From Streptococcus timonensis (lineage in GTDB: Bacteria; Bacillota; Bacilli; Lactobacillales; Streptococcaceae): 64,000 bases of DNA. Each line of letters starts with the position of its first letter. Within the stretch, counting starts at the first letter, position 1. The notes under the pieces are model-generated. The model did no database searches and had not been told where the DNA came from. It saw nothing but the letters and a program-made list of their open reading frames with translations. A program made the translations under genes and the position numbers. Positions 1 through 8,944 of the stretch are shown here, piece by piece. The stretch is from NCBI RefSeq assembly GCF_900095845.1, contig NZ_FMIX01000004.1:131501-195500 (forward strand), given 5' to 3'.

Positions 1-217
1 AAACTTCAAAATGACGACTAACCTTACGGCCTGAAACATTGGCTCCGATTTGATTAACGCTAGACCATGGGATTTGAATATAATCCTCAATATTGCGATC
101 CGAGTAAAACTCCAAGGCTTGGTCTCCTACCAGAAATTTTCCAACTTTTCCTTGTATAGAGAGGTAAGAAGTTCCAGTAGTTTGTATGTCAATGACCTTG
201 TTAAGAGATTGTGCCAT
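1..217 (-). CDS. DUF956 family protein, 3' end outside window
   Basis: The reading frame starts at the ATG on 217 and runs off the left edge, so only the first 72 residues are visible. They begin MAQSLNKVIDIQTTGTSYLS and continue with a short beta-rich stretch (GKFLVGDQALEFYSDRNIED, then IPWSSV). This matches the start of DUF956 proteins (ManO-like), small proteins often found near mannose-type PTS genes. Their biochemical role is not established. The start lies only 2 bases past the aspartokinase stop, so the two are probably co-transcribed. A link to sugar uptake is family knowledge and cannot be tested in this window. Confidence 0.75.
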   Translation of the reverse strand, partial: MAQSLNKVIDIQTTGTSYLSIQGKVGKFLVGDQALEFYSDRNIEDYIQIPWSSVNQIGANVSGRKVSRHFEV

Positions 218-219
218 GA

Positions 220-1584
220 TTAATCTTCCTTACTTTCACCGAAAAAGGCATGGTATAGAGCCTTGATAGCAGCTTTTTCTTGGTCTTTTTGAACTACGAA
301 CATGATAGAAACTTCGCTCGATCCTTGAGACATCATTTGAATGTTGATCTTGTTTTCTGAAAGTGCGCGAGTAGCTGTAGCAGTTACCCCGATATGACTC
401 TTCATTTTTTCGCCAACAATCATGATAATAGAGAGATCGTGTTCGATTTCAGCATGGTCAACTTCAGCTTTTTGAACAAGTTGACGGAGGATTTCTTCCT
501 CTTTGATTGGTGTGAGTTCACGTTCACGAAGGATGATAGATAGGTCATCGATACCAGTTGGCATATGTTCCCAACCAATATTCAGATCTTCTAGAATTTG
601 AAGTACTTTACGACCAAAACCAACTTCGCGGTTCATGAGGTACTTGGACATATTGATGCTGACAAATCCAGCATCGCTGGCAATTCCGACTACAGGGAAT
701 TTTTCATCGCTGTGTTGAAGGACGATGCGAGTACCTGGATGGTCAGGATTGTTAGTATTTTTGATAACCAAAGGAATTTTTCCGCGATAGGCAGGGAGAA
801 GGGCTTCATCGTGAAGGACAGAAAAACCTGCATAGGCTAACTCACGCATCTCACGGTAGGTTAATTCTGGAATCGAGTGTGGTTGGTGGATGATACCAGG
901 GTGGGCAGCAAAGATTCCATCTACATCAGTAAAGTTTTCATAGAGGTCAGCCTTAACACCTGCGGCGATGATAGAACCAGTAATATCTGAGCCACCACGA
1001 GAGAAGGTACAAATTTGATCTTCCTTAGTGACACCAAAGAAACCTGGGATAACAAGAACTTCTGGACTTTTATTGAGTTCTTCAATTTTGTCATAACTTG
1101 AAGGAATGATACGAGCATTTCCAGGTTCGCTTGTTACAACAATACCAGCTTCTCGCGGATGAACATAGCGAGCCTCTAATCCATTTTGGTTAAAGTAAGC
1201 TGCAATGAGTTTGGCGTTATTATTTTCTCCCGCAGCCAAGAAAGTATCGTAAAGAAACTCATTGTCTTCAATCGGAAGGGTCGCAAGAGAACGGATACTT
1301 TTTGAGATTTTCTCTAGTACTGCTGGTTTGAGTTTTAATTCACTGACCATGGCAGCATAGCGTTCGATAATCCAGTTTTGACTTTTACTAATATCATTTC
1401 CAGCAACATAGTCACGGTAGTATTTAATTAAGGCATCTGTTACCTTTGTATCTTCAGAATCTCGTTTTCCTGGAGCAGAAACAACTACAAAACGTCGTTC
1501 AGGATCGCTCTTTACAATATTTAAAACTTTTTCTAACTGACTAGCAGAGGCAAGTGAACTTCCCCCAAATTTTACAACCTTCAT
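220..1584 (-). CDS. lysC: aspartokinase
   Basis: This 454-aa protein phosphorylates L-aspartate to aspartyl-4-phosphate, the entry step to lysine, threonine, methionine and diaminopimelate (cell-wall precursor) synthesis. The N-terminal kinase motif KFGGSSLA is at residues 5-12, and FSRGGSDITG near 195-204 is the second substrate-binding motif of amino-acid kinases. The C-terminal third carries two ACT regulatory domains (for example SINMSKYLMNREVG and INIQMMSQGSSEVS), so feedback control by an end-product amino acid is expected. A good Shine-Dalgarno (AGGAG) precedes the ATG at 1584. A TTGAAA-17-TATAAT promoter lies upstream. Length is normal for the monofunctional enzyme. Confidence 0.95.
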   Translation of the reverse strand: MKVVKFGGSSLASASQLEKVLNIVKSDPERRFVVVSAPGKRDSEDTKVTDALIKYYRDYVAGNDISKSQNWIIERYAAMVSELKLKPAVLEKISKSIRSLATLPIEDNEFLYDTFLAAGENNNAKLIAAYFNQNGLEARYVHPREAGIVVTSEPGNARIIPSSYDKIEELNKSPEVLVIPGFFGVTKEDQICTFSRGGSDITGSIIAAGVKADLYENFTDVDGIFAAHPGIIHQPHSIPELTYREMRELAYAGFSVLHDEALLPAYRGKIPLVIKNTNNPDHPGTRIVLQHSDEKFPVVGIASDAGFVSINMSKYLMNREVGFGRKVLQILEDLNIGWEHMPTGIDDLSIILRERELTPIKEEEILRQLVQKAEVDHAEIEHDLSIIMIVGEKMKSHIGVTATATRALSENKINIQMMSQGSSEVSIMFVVQKDQEKAAIKALYHAFFGESKED

Positions 1585-1613
1585 AAGTACTCCTAAAGTA
1601 AGTATTTTATACG

Positions 1614-1642
1614 ATTATAGCAGAAAGAGAACCTTTTTTCAA
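1614..1642 (-). promoter_or_regulatory. sigma-70 promoter of lysC
   Basis: On the minus strand, TTGAAA (1642-1637) and TATAAT (1619-1614) are separated by 17 bp, about 30 bp upstream of the lysC start. Only the lysC-DUF956 transcript lies downstream. No T-box or lysine-riboswitch-like structure was recognised in the short leader. Confidence 0.75.
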
Positions 1643-1767
1643 TCGAGGATGTGGAAGGCAATCTCAATCTAAGATATTGTTGAGCGTTTATGAGTTGTCT
1701 ATTAGGATTTGATAGATTAAATACAAAACAGAAAAAATCGGCTGATACACTTTTAATCATTTTTTCC

Positions 1768-1796
1768 TTGTGCAAAAATTTATAAAAAGATATAAT
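1768..1796 (+). promoter_or_regulatory. promoter of fabM
   Basis: TTGTGC (1768-1773), a 17-bp spacer and a perfect TATAAT (1791-1796) lie about 50 bp before the fabM ATG. Unlike the fabT promoter it shows no TTTGA/TCAAA inverted repeat. This agrees with fabM being transcribed separately from the FabT-controlled genes. Confidence 0.75.
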
Positions 1797-1844
1797 TTGA
1801 AAATAAAATAATTTAAAAATCTTTGAAAACGAAAAGGAGTGGAT

Positions 1845-2630
1845 ATGAATCATATTATTTATCAAGTTCAAGATGATCTAGCAATCATTACCTTAAATCG
1901 TCCAGAAGTGGCAAATGGTTTCCATATCCCAATGTGTGAAGAAATCTTAGAAGCCTTGAACCTAGCTGAAAAGGATGGAGCAGTTTCTTACATATTGATC
2001 AATGCCTTAGGAAAAGTATTTTCTGTCGGAGGCGATTTGGTAGAAATGAAACGTGCTGTCGATGAGGATGATATCGGATCTTTAGGAAAAATTGCTGAGC
2101 TTGTTAATACTATTTCTTTTAAAATAAAGCAAATTCCTAAACCTATCATTATGGAAGTTGACGGAGCTGTGGCAGGTGCCGCGGCCAACATGGCCTTGGC
2201 TGTTGATTTCTGTATTGCAACTGATAAAGCAAAATTTATTCAAGCCTTTGTTGGTGTTGGATTAGCGCCGGATGCTGGTGGTTTGTTTTTGCTAACAAGA
2301 GCACTTGGAGTTACTCGAGCAACACAACTAGCTATGACAGGAGAAGCTTTTACAGCTGAGAAAGCCTTTGAAGCAGGAGCAGTTTATCGTGTTTGTACAA
2401 GTGATCAGTTAGAAAAAACAAGAAATCAATTGTTGAAGAAGTTGAAACGTGGATCATCCAACTCTTATGCGGCAATTAAAAAGCTAGTCTGGGAGAGTGA
2501 ATTTAAACAGTGGCAAGATTATGCTAACTTGGAGTTGGAGTTACAAAAATCGTTGGCATACACCGAAGACTTTAAAGAAGGAGTTCTGGCTCATTCGGAA
2601 AGACGACGTCCTAAGTTTTTAGGAAAATAA
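1845..2630 (+). CDS. fabM: trans-2-decenoyl-ACP isomerase FabM
   Basis: This 261-aa enoyl-CoA hydratase/isomerase (crotonase) fold protein sits at the head of a fatty acid operon. In streptococci FabM isomerises trans-2- to cis-3-decenoyl-ACP and so creates the branch to unsaturated fatty acids, replacing FabA. Crotonase landmarks are visible: the oxyanion-hole segments around [16 protein letters not shown] (residues ~50-65) and the [16 protein letters not shown] helix (~109-124). I chose the ATG at 1845 because AGGAG at 1835-1839 has ideal spacing; an in-frame GTG two codons earlier lies inside that ribosome site. The location before fabT is diagnostic, since sequence alone would allow a generic enoyl-CoA hydratase. 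Confidence 0.93.
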   Translation: MNHIIYQVQDDLAIITLNRPEVANGFHIPMCEEILEALNLAEKDGAVSYILINALGKVFSVGGDLVEMKRAVDEDDIGSLGKIAELVNTISFKIKQIPKPIIMEVDGAVAGAAANMALAVDFCIATDKAKFIQAFVGVGLAPDAGGLFLLTRALGVTRATQLAMTGEAFTAEKAFEAGAVYRVCTSDQLEKTRNQLLKKLKRGSSNSYAAIKKLVWESEFKQWQDYANLELELQKSLAYTEDFKEGVLAHSERRRPKFLGK

Positions 2631-2634
2631 AAAC

Positions 2635-2684
2635 TTGCATAATCCTTTAAAGTTTGATATACTTCCATTATCAAATTCTTTGAT
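2635..2684 (+). promoter_or_regulatory. fabT promoter with FabT-like operator
   Basis: TTGCAT (2635-2640), 17 bp and TATACT (2658-2663) form the promoter. Overlapping it is an inverted repeat, TTTGATA (2653-2659) and TATCAAA (2669-2675). ATCAAA-ttc-TTTGAT (2670-2684) makes a second, partly overlapping palindrome. FabT regulators of streptococci and enterococci bind TTTGA/TCAAA palindromes with acyl-ACP as corepressor (family knowledge). The position over the -10 element fits autorepression; binding itself is inferred. Confidence 0.75.
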
Positions 2685-2715
2685 TATAAAAGTTTTTGTA
2701 AAGGAGGGGTGAGAA

Positions 2716-3150
2716 TTGGATTATAAAATAATCAATGAATACTTAACATCTATTTTTAATAATGTACTAGTCATTGAAGAAGTGAGCTTGAGAGGGAGTC
2801 GTTTTAAAGATATCTCTATCAAAGAAATGCATACGGTTGATGTAATCGGCAATTTTTCTGATGTAACGCCAAGTTTTGTTTCTAAAGAATTAATGGTAAC
2901 TCTTGGAACAGTAACAACTTGTTTGAATAACTTGGAGCGAAAAGGTTATATTGAAAGAATCCGATCAGACCAAGATCGTCGGGTTGTATATTTACATTTG
3001 ACAAAGAAAGGTCGCTTGGTCCATCGTCTTCATAAACGTTTCCACAAAGCAATGGTGGAAAAAATTATCGATGGCATGAGTCCAGAAGAAATAAATGTTA
3101 TGGGCAAAGGCTTGACTAATCTTTATCAATTTTTGGAGGATTTGAAATAA
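2716..3150 (+). CDS. fabT: MarR-family fatty acid synthesis repressor FabT
   Basis: This 144-aa MarR-type winged-helix regulator represses the type II fatty acid synthesis genes, using long-chain acyl-ACP as corepressor. The wing and recognition helix lie around residues 55-95 ([20 protein letters not shown], then [17 protein letters not shown], the typical MarR D-x-R-D/R wing). Translation appears to start at a TTG (2716), eight bases after a strong AAGGAGGGG site; no better ATG fits the conserved N-terminus [16 protein letters not shown]. The stop overlaps the fabH start (TAATG), so the two are translationally coupled. Confidence 0.95.
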   Translation: MDYKIINEYLTSIFNNVLVIEEVSLRGSRFKDISIKEMHTVDVIGNFSDVTPSFVSKELMVTLGTVTTCLNNLERKGYIERIRSDQDRRVVYLHLTKKGRLVHRLHKRFHKAMVEKIIDGMSPEEINVMGKGLTNLYQFLEDLK

Positions 3151-4124
3151 TGGCTTTTGCAAAAATAAGCCAAGTAGCTCATTATGTTCCAGAGCAGGTA
3201 ATCGTAAATGATGATTTAGCTCGGGTTATGGATACAAGTGATGAGTGGATTTCCAGTCGGACAGGTATAAAACAAAGGCATATTTCTAAAACAGAATCCA
3301 CTAGTGATTTATCTGCAGAAGTTGCTAGACGTTTACTTAACCAAGCTGGACTTTTAGCAGAGCAACTAGATTTTATTATTGTTGCTACTGTAACACCAGA
3401 TTCAATGGTGCCTTCAACGGCTGCGCTAGTTCAAGCTAAAATAGGAGCTACACAAGCTTTTGCTTTCGATTTGACAGCAGCTTGTAGTGGATTTATCTTT
3501 GCACTATCAACTGGAGAGAAATTGATATCTTCTGGTCGTTATCAAAAAGGTATTGTTATTGGTGCTGAAACTTTATCGAAATCAGTGGATTGGTCTGACC
3601 GGTCGACAGCTGTTCTCTTTGGAGATGGAGCTGGTGGTGTCTTGTTAGAATCAGCTAAAATCAATCATTTCCTAGCTGAGAGTTTGCATAGTGATGGTGC
3701 TAGAGGCGAGTGTTTGACTTACGGTGAAACACCTTTGACTTCACCCTTTTCCGTCCAAAAAGAAGCAAGTGCTTTCTTAAAAATGGATGGTAGGGCAGTA
3801 TTTGACTTTGCTATTCGAGATGTTTCCAAATCAATAAAAGAGACAATTGAATTGAGTCCTGTATCGACAGATGAGTTGGACTATCTCTTACTCCATCAGG
3901 CCAATGATCGTATCTTAGACAAAATGGCTAGAAAGATTGGGGTTAATCGTGATAAATTGCCCGCTAATATGACTAAGTATGGAAATACGAGTGCAGCAAG
4001 TATCCCGATTTTACTTTCTGAGTGTGTTGAAGAAGGCTTAATCCTTTTGGATGGAAGTCAAACGATTCTCATGGCAGGCTTCGGTGGAGGTTTGACATGG
4101 GGCACGCTCATTGTTACACTTTAG
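3150..4124 (+). CDS. fabH: 3-oxoacyl-ACP synthase III (KAS III)
   Basis: FabH starts each round of fatty acid synthesis by condensing acetyl-CoA (or a branched primer) with malonyl-ACP. The 324-aa protein shows the catalytic triad: Cys112 in DLTAACSGF, His249 in LLLHQAN and Asn279 in YGNTSAAS. The C-terminal GFGGGLTWG loop is typical. It overlaps fabT by one base. A 58-base gap follows before acpP, containing a small hairpin (about 4133-4147) and an AT-rich stretch. Confidence 0.96.
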   Translation: MAFAKISQVAHYVPEQVIVNDDLARVMDTSDEWISSRTGIKQRHISKTESTSDLSAEVARRLLNQAGLLAEQLDFIIVATVTPDSMVPSTAALVQAKIGATQAFAFDLTAACSGFIFALSTGEKLISSGRYQKGIVIGAETLSKSVDWSDRSTAVLFGDGAGGVLLESAKINHFLAESLHSDGARGECLTYGETPLTSPFSVQKEASAFLKMDGRAVFDFAIRDVSKSIKETIELSPVSTDELDYLLLHQANDRILDKMARKIGVNRDKLPANMTKYGNTSAASIPILLSECVEEGLILLDGSQTILMAGFGGGLTWGTLIVTL

Positions 4125-4182
4125 GTAATCATGTGGTGAACACATTTTTATAAAAAATATATATATTTAAAAGGAGTCTATC

Positions 4183-4407
4183 ATGGCAGTATTTGAAAAA
4201 GTACAAGAAATTATCGTTGAGGAACTTGGGAAAGACGCATCAGAAGTAACACTTGAGTCTACTTTCGAGGATTTGGATGCAGATTCATTGGATTTGTTCC
4301 AAGTTATCTCAGAAATCGAGGATGCTTTTGACATCCAAATTGAAGCAGAAGATAGCTTGAAAACTGTAGGTGATTTGGTTGCTTACGTTGAAGAAAAAAC
4401 AAAATAA
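4183..4407 (+). CDS. acpP: acyl carrier protein
   Basis: This 74-aa acidic four-helix protein carries growing acyl chains on a 4'-phosphopantetheine arm. The attachment serine is Ser35 in the [10 protein letters not shown] motif (the usual DSL signature). A strong AAAAGGAG site precedes the ATG, consistent with very high expression. It lies between fabH and fabK, and the downstream region (4408-4523) has two hairpins that may lower read-through into fabK. This ACP belongs to the fatty acid operon; a second ACP gene (phosphate-acyltransferase linked) is common in streptococci but not in this window. Confidence 0.96.
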   Translation: MAVFEKVQEIIVEELGKDASEVTLESTFEDLDADSLDLFQVISEIEDAFDIQIEAEDSLKTVGDLVAYVEEKTK

Positions 4408-4424
4408 TTAACATAAACTAGGAA

Positions 4425-4446
4425 GGAGTAGGGGGAACCCACTCCC
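4425..4446 (+). terminator. possible attenuator hairpin after acpP
   Basis: GGAGT (4425-4429), a bulged A, GGG (4431-4433), loop GGAA, then CCC-ACTCC (4438-4445) form a GC-rich stem about 17 bases past the acpP stop. The following tract (CTCTTGTTT) is only moderately T-rich, so it may be a leaky terminator that helps acpP exceed the downstream genes. Confidence 0.45.
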
Positions 4447-4454
4447 TCTTGTTT

Positions 4455-4501
4455 AGCTAATAGTTTGAAATTCAAAATATAGAACCTTCAAACTATTAGC
4501 T
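4455..4501 (+). promoter_or_regulatory. perfect 15-bp inverted repeat with FabT-like core before fabK
   Basis: AGCTAATAGTTTGAA (4455-4469) and its exact reverse complement (4487-4501) flank a 17-base loop. The left arm runs into TTTGAAATTCAAA (4464-4476), a 13-bp palindrome of the TTTGA/TCAAA type recognised by FabT proteins. The element could be a DNA operator, an RNA hairpin, or both. It sits 22 bases before the fabK start, where a second FabT-controlled promoter would be expected. I could not pick a convincing -35/-10 pair. Confidence 0.65.
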
Positions 4502-4523
4502 GAGCAATAAAATTGGAGGCAAA

Positions 4524-5498
4524 ATGAAAACACGTATCACTGAACTATTGAATATTAAATATCCTATTTTTCAAGGTGGAATGGCTTGGGTTGCTGATGG
4601 TGACTTGGCTGGAGCTGTATCTAAGGCTGGTGGACTAGGAATTATCGGTGGTGGAAATGCACCTAAAGAAGTCGTTAAGGCAAATATCGATAAAATCAAA
4701 TCACTGACAGACAAGCCTTTTGGTGTCAATATTATGCTTTTGTCTCCATTTGTTGAAGACATTGTAGACCTTGTGATTGAAGAAGGTGTTAAGGTTGTAA
4801 CTACAGGTGCAGGAAACCCAAGCAAATACATGGAACGTTTCCATGATGCAGGGATTACAGTTATTCCTGTTGTGCCTAGTGTGGCACTAGCCAAACGTAT
4901 GGAAAAGATTGGTGCAGATGCTGTTATTGCAGAAGGGATGGAAGCTGGAGGTCATATTGGTAAATTAACAACTATGACTTTAGTTCGCCAAGTTTCCGCA
5001 GCTGTGTCTATTCCAGTGATTGCTGCTGGTGGTATTGCAGATGGTGAAGGTGTTGCTGCTGGATTTATGTTAGGTGCAGAAGCTGTTCAAGTCGGAACAC
5101 GTTTTGTAGTAGCTAAGGAATCGAATGCTCATCCAAATTATAAGGCTAAAATTTTAAAAGCTCGTGATATTGACACCACTGTTTCGGCACAGCACTTCGG
5201 GCATGCTGTCCGTGCTATCAAAAATCAATTAACTCGTGATTTTGAACAGGCTGAAAAGGATGCTTTTAAACAGGAAAATCCTGATTTGGAAGTGTTCGAA
5301 CAGATGGGTGCTGGAGCGCTTGCTAAGGCTGTCGTGCATGGAGACGTAGATAGTGGTTCAGTAATGGCGGGACAAATTGCAGGTCTCGTATCTAAGGAAG
5401 AAACTGTTGAAGAAATTCTAAAAGATCTCTATTATGGTGCAGCCAAAAAAATTCAAGAAGAAGCCTCTCGTTGGATAGGAGTTACAAGAAATGACTAA
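4524..5498 (+). CDS. fabK: FMN-dependent enoyl-ACP reductase II FabK
   Basis: FabK performs the last, NAD(P)H-dependent reduction of each elongation cycle and is triclosan-resistant, replacing FabI in streptococci. The 324-aa protein is a TIM-barrel flavoprotein of the nitronate monooxygenase/2-nitropropane dioxygenase family. The FMN-binding glycine-rich segments GGMAWVADG (~18-26), AEGMEAGGHIGK (~136-147) and IPVIAAGGIADGEG (~163-176) are visible. The stop overlaps the fabD start by 8 bases. The neighbourhood makes FabK certain over other family members. Confidence 0.96.
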   Translation: MKTRITELLNIKYPIFQGGMAWVADGDLAGAVSKAGGLGIIGGGNAPKEVVKANIDKIKSLTDKPFGVNIMLLSPFVEDIVDLVIEEGVKVVTTGAGNPSKYMERFHDAGITVIPVVPSVALAKRMEKIGADAVIAEGMEAGGHIGKLTTMTLVRQVSAAVSIPVIAAGGIADGEGVAAGFMLGAEAVQVGTRFVVAKESNAHPNYKAKILKARDIDTTVSAQHFGHAVRAIKNQLTRDFEQAEKDAFKQENPDLEVFEQMGAGALAKAVVHGDVDSGSVMAGQIAGLVSKEETVEEILKDLYYGAAKKIQEEASRWIGVTRND

Positions 5499-6411
5499 AA
5501 CAGCCTTTTTATTTGCAGGCCAAGGAGCCCAGTATCTTGGTATGGGAAAAGATCTTTATGATCTCTACCCTATTGTAAAGGAAACTATCGACAAGGCAAG
5601 CCAAGTTTTGGGTTATGACCTTCGTCAGCTCATTGATCAAGAAGAAAATAAGTTAAACCAAACCCGCTATACTCAACCCGCTATTCTAGCTACATCAGTT
5701 GCCATCTATCGCTTGCTAGTCGAAAAAGGCTATGAGGCTGATATGGTAGCAGGATTATCTTTAGGTGAGTATTCTGCCCTTGTGGCGAGTGGAGCTTTAG
5801 ATTTTGAAGCGGCCATTGCCTTAGTTGCCAAGCGTGGAGCTTATATGGAAGAAGCTGCTCCTGCAGGTTCAGGCAAGATGGTTGCAGTCCTTAATACTCC
5901 AGTCGATGTGATTGAAGAAGTTTGTAAAAAAGCATCAGAATTTGGAGTAGTAACCCCAGCTAACTACAACACACCAAGCCAAATTGTTATTGGTGGTGAA
6001 GTTGTTGCGGTAGACCGCACTGTAGAACTTTTAAAAGAAGCAGGAGCCAAACGCATCCTCCCACTTAATGTATCTGGACCTTTCCATACCGCTCTGCTAG
6101 AACCTGCTAGTCAGAAATTAGCTGAGGTATTAACAGAGGTTCAGTTTAATGATTTTAATTATCCTTTAGTTGGCAATACAGAAGCCAAAATAATGGAAAA
6201 AGATAGAATAGCTGAACTTTTGACACGACAGGTGAAGGAACCGGTTCGTTTTTATGAGAGTATTGCTCTTATGAAAGAAGCTGGAGTGACGAGATTTATC
6301 GAAGTCGGCCCAGGAAAAGTCTTGTCAGGTTTTGTTAAAAAAATTGATAGAACCGCTGACTTAGCTAATGTGGAAGATCAAGCAAGTTTAGAAACACTTA
6401 TTAATAACTAA
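5491..6411 (+). CDS. fabD: malonyl-CoA:ACP transacylase
   Basis: FabD moves malonyl from CoA to ACP to supply the elongation substrate. The 306-aa protein has the N-terminal FAGQGAQYLGMG motif (8-19), the nucleophile Ser90 in GLSLGEYSAL and the catalytic His199 in GPFHTALL. It overlaps fabK by 8 bases, so the pair is translationally coupled. Confidence 0.96.
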   Translation: MTKTAFLFAGQGAQYLGMGKDLYDLYPIVKETIDKASQVLGYDLRQLIDQEENKLNQTRYTQPAILATSVAIYRLLVEKGYEADMVAGLSLGEYSALVASGALDFEAAIALVAKRGAYMEEAAPAGSGKMVAVLNTPVDVIEEVCKKASEFGVVTPANYNTPSQIVIGGEVVAVDRTVELLKEAGAKRILPLNVSGPFHTALLEPASQKLAEVLTEVQFNDFNYPLVGNTEAKIMEKDRIAELLTRQVKEPVRFYESIALMKEAGVTRFIEVGPGKVLSGFVKKIDRTADLANVEDQASLETLINN

Positions 6412-6442
6412 CTGAGATAGTTGAGGTTCTGAAAGGAGAAAA

Positions 6443-7177
6443 ATGAAACTAGAAAATAAAAATGTCTTTATTACAGGCTCAAGCCGTGGAATTGGTCTTG
6501 CAATAGCTCATAAATTTGCCAGCTTGGGTGCTAATATAGTATTAAATAGCCGTGGTCAAATCTCCGAGGAGCTCTTAGCTAGTTTTAAATCATACGGTGT
6601 CAAGGTCCTTGCTATCTCTGGAGATGTATCAGACTATTCCGATGCTAAGAGAATGGTTGACCAAGCGATTGAAGAATTAGGATCAGTCGATGTTTTGGTC
6701 AATAATGCAGGTATCACCCAAGATACAATCATGCTAAAGATGACAGAAGATGACTTTGAACGAGTGTTAAAAGTTAACCTGACGGGAGCCTTCAATATGA
6801 CTCAATCTGTTTTGAAACAGATGATTAAAGCTCGAGAAGGCGCCATCATCAACATGTCCAGTGTTGTTGGTCTAATGGGGAATGTTGGTCAAGCAAACTA
6901 TGCCGCTTCTAAGGCAGGCCTAATTGGATTTACCAAGTCTGTAGCGCGTGAAGTTGCTGGACGTAATGTTCGGGTAAACGCCATTGCACCAGGTATGATT
7001 GAGTCAGATATGACAGCTGTTTTAAGCGATAAGGTCAAGGATGCAATGTTGGCACAAATTCCAATGAAACAGTTTGGTCAAGCAGAACAAGTTGCAGATG
7101 TGGCAGTCTTTCTTGCAAGTCAAGATTATCTAACAGGACAAGTCATTGCTATTGATGGTGGACTAACCATGCAATAA
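6443..7177 (+). CDS. fabG: 3-oxoacyl-ACP reductase
   Basis: FabG is the NADPH-dependent short-chain dehydrogenase that reduces 3-oxoacyl-ACP. The 244-aa protein has the cofactor motif TGSSRGIG (11-18), NNAG (87-90) and the Ser139/140-Tyr153-Lys157 catalytic set in MSSVVG and YAASK. AAAGGAG precedes the start. It lies between fabD and fabF in the same operon. Confidence 0.96.
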   Translation: MKLENKNVFITGSSRGIGLAIAHKFASLGANIVLNSRGQISEELLASFKSYGVKVLAISGDVSDYSDAKRMVDQAIEELGSVDVLVNNAGITQDTIMLKMTEDDFERVLKVNLTGAFNMTQSVLKQMIKAREGAIINMSSVVGLMGNVGQANYAASKAGLIGFTKSVAREVAGRNVRVNAIAPGMIESDMTAVLSDKVKDAMLAQIPMKQFGQAEQVADVAVFLASQDYLTGQVIAIDGGLTMQ

Positions 7178-7199
7178 TCGTTAAAGTAGAGGTGAAATA

Positions 7200-8435
7200 A
7201 TGAAATTAAATAGAGTAGTAGTAACTGGTTACGGATTAACATCTCCGATTGGCAATACACCGGAAGAATTTTGGAATAATCTAAAAATTGGTAAGATCGG
7301 GATTGATAAGATTACCAAGTTTGATCACAGTGCTTTTGACGTCCATAACGCAGCAGAAATCCAAGATTTCCCATTTGATAAATATTTTGTAAAAAAAGAT
7401 ACCAATCGTTTCGATGATTATTCTTTGTATGCCTTGTATGCTGCTCAAGAAGCAGTTGACCATGCTAATCTTGACGTAGAAGCACTTGATAAAGACCGCT
7501 TTGGTGTCATCGTTGCATCAGGTATCGGTGGAATTAGAGAAATCGAAGACCAAGTCCTTCGACTTCACGAAAAAGGGCCAAAACGTGTTAAACCATTAAC
7601 ACTTCCCAAAGCCTTGCCAAATATGGCTGCAGGAAATGTAGCTATGCGCTTTGGTGCCAATGGTATCTGTAAATCTATCAACACAGCTTGCGCTTCATCA
7701 AATGATGCTATCGGAGATGCCTTCCGTTCTATCAAATTTGGTTTCCAAGACATCATGTTGGTTGGAGGATCAGAAGCCTCTATTACTCCTTTTGCGATCG
7801 CTGGATTCCAAGTATTGACAGCTTTATCAACTACTGAAGATCCAACTCGTGCTTCTATCCCATTTGATAAGGATCGTAATGGATTTGTCATGGGTGAAGG
7901 TTCAGGTATGCTAGTATTAGAAAGTTTAGAACATGCTGAGAAGCGTGGAGCAACTATCTTGGCAGAAGTTGTTGGTTACGGGAATACCTGTGATGCTTAT
8001 CATATGACAGCGCCTCATCCAGAAGGTAAGGGAGCTATCAAGGCTATCAAACTTGCCTTAGAAGAAGCAGGAATCAGTCCAGACCAGGTTGGCTATGTTA
8101 ACGCTCATGGTACCTCAACTCCAGCTAATGAAAAAGGTGAAAGTGGCGCTATTGTAGCTATTTTAGGAAAAGAAGTTCCAGTGTCTTCAACCAAATCATT
8201 TACAGGTCACTTGCTAGGAGCAGCTGGTGCTGTCGAAGCTATTGCTACGATTGAAGCGATGCGTAATAGTTATGTACCAATGACGGCAGGAACAACAGAA
8301 TTATCTGACTATATTGAAGCAAATGTTATCTTTGGGCAAGGTTTGGAACGTGAGATTCCATATGCTATTTCAAATACTTTTGGATTTGGTGGACACAATG
8401 CAGTCCTTGCATTCAAACGTTGGGAGAATAAGTAA
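7200..8435 (+). CDS. fabF: 3-oxoacyl-ACP synthase II (KAS II)
   Basis: FabF carries out the condensation step of chain elongation. It has 411 residues with the thiolase-fold active site: Cys164 (NTACASSND), His303 (NAHGTSTP) and His337 (SFTGHLLGAAGA). The C-terminal NTFGFGGHNAVL loop is typical. RBS GAGGTG lies just upstream, and accB begins two bases after the stop. Confidence 0.96.
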   Translation: MKLNRVVVTGYGLTSPIGNTPEEFWNNLKIGKIGIDKITKFDHSAFDVHNAAEIQDFPFDKYFVKKDTNRFDDYSLYALYAAQEAVDHANLDVEALDKDRFGVIVASGIGGIREIEDQVLRLHEKGPKRVKPLTLPKALPNMAAGNVAMRFGANGICKSINTACASSNDAIGDAFRSIKFGFQDIMLVGGSEASITPFAIAGFQVLTALSTTEDPTRASIPFDKDRNGFVMGEGSGMLVLESLEHAEKRGATILAEVVGYGNTCDAYHMTAPHPEGKGAIKAIKLALEEAGISPDQVGYVNAHGTSTPANEKGESGAIVAILGKEVPVSSTKSFTGHLLGAAGAVEAIATIEAMRNSYVPMTAGTTELSDYIEANVIFGQGLEREIPYAISNTFGFGGHNAVLAFKRWENK

Positions 8436-8437
8436 AG

Positions 8438-8944
8438 ATGAATTTAAACGAAATCAAAGATTTGATGGCGCAGTTTAATCAATCAAGTCTGAGAGAATTA
8501 TCTTATAAAAATGGGGCTGAGGAATTGATGTTTAGCAAAAATGAAACAAGAATTGTTTCAGAATTTGCGCAGCCAGTTCAAACAGTTCATTCCCATCAGC
8601 CGATTGAAGCGATTGCCAAAGAACAATCAATAGAATCTGTTGCTACTAATTCAACACCAATAGCAGAAGAAACTCAAATAGAATCAACAGTTGAGTATCA
8701 AGAAGCTGAAGGTGATCTTGTAGAGAGTCCCCTTGTTGGGGTAGCTTACTTGGCTGCTGGACCAGATAAACCATATTTTGTGAGTGTTGGAGATACTGTT
8801 AAAAAAGGCCAAACATTAGTAATCATTGAAGCCATGAAGGTCATGAATGAAATTCCAGCACCTAAGGATGGAATTGTAACTGAGATTCTTGTTACAAATG
8901 AAGAAATGGTAGAATTCGGGAAAGGCTTGGTACGTATCAAATGA
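8438..8944 (+). CDS. accB: biotin carboxyl carrier protein of acetyl-CoA carboxylase
   Basis: AccB (168 aa) carries CO2 on biotin between AccC and AccAD. The C-terminal biotinyl domain has Lys134 in the EAMKVMNE motif, the site modified by biotin ligase. Residues ~40-95 are a low-complexity Glu/Gln/Ser/Pro linker, usual for this subunit. The last four bases (ATGA) overlap the fabZ start. Confidence 0.96.
   Translation: MNLNEIKDLMAQFNQSSLRELSYKNGAEELMFSKNETRIVSEFAQPVQTVHSHQPIEAIAKEQSIESVATNSTPIAEETQIESTVEYQEAEGDLVESPLVGVAYLAAGPDKPYFVSVGDTVKKGQTLVIIEAMKVMNEIPAPKDGIVTEILVTNEEMVEFGKGLVRIK

Noticed and set aside
1839..1844. GTG start two codons upstream in fabM
   Set aside because: The GTG begins inside the AGGAG ribosome site, so the ATG at 1845 is preferred.
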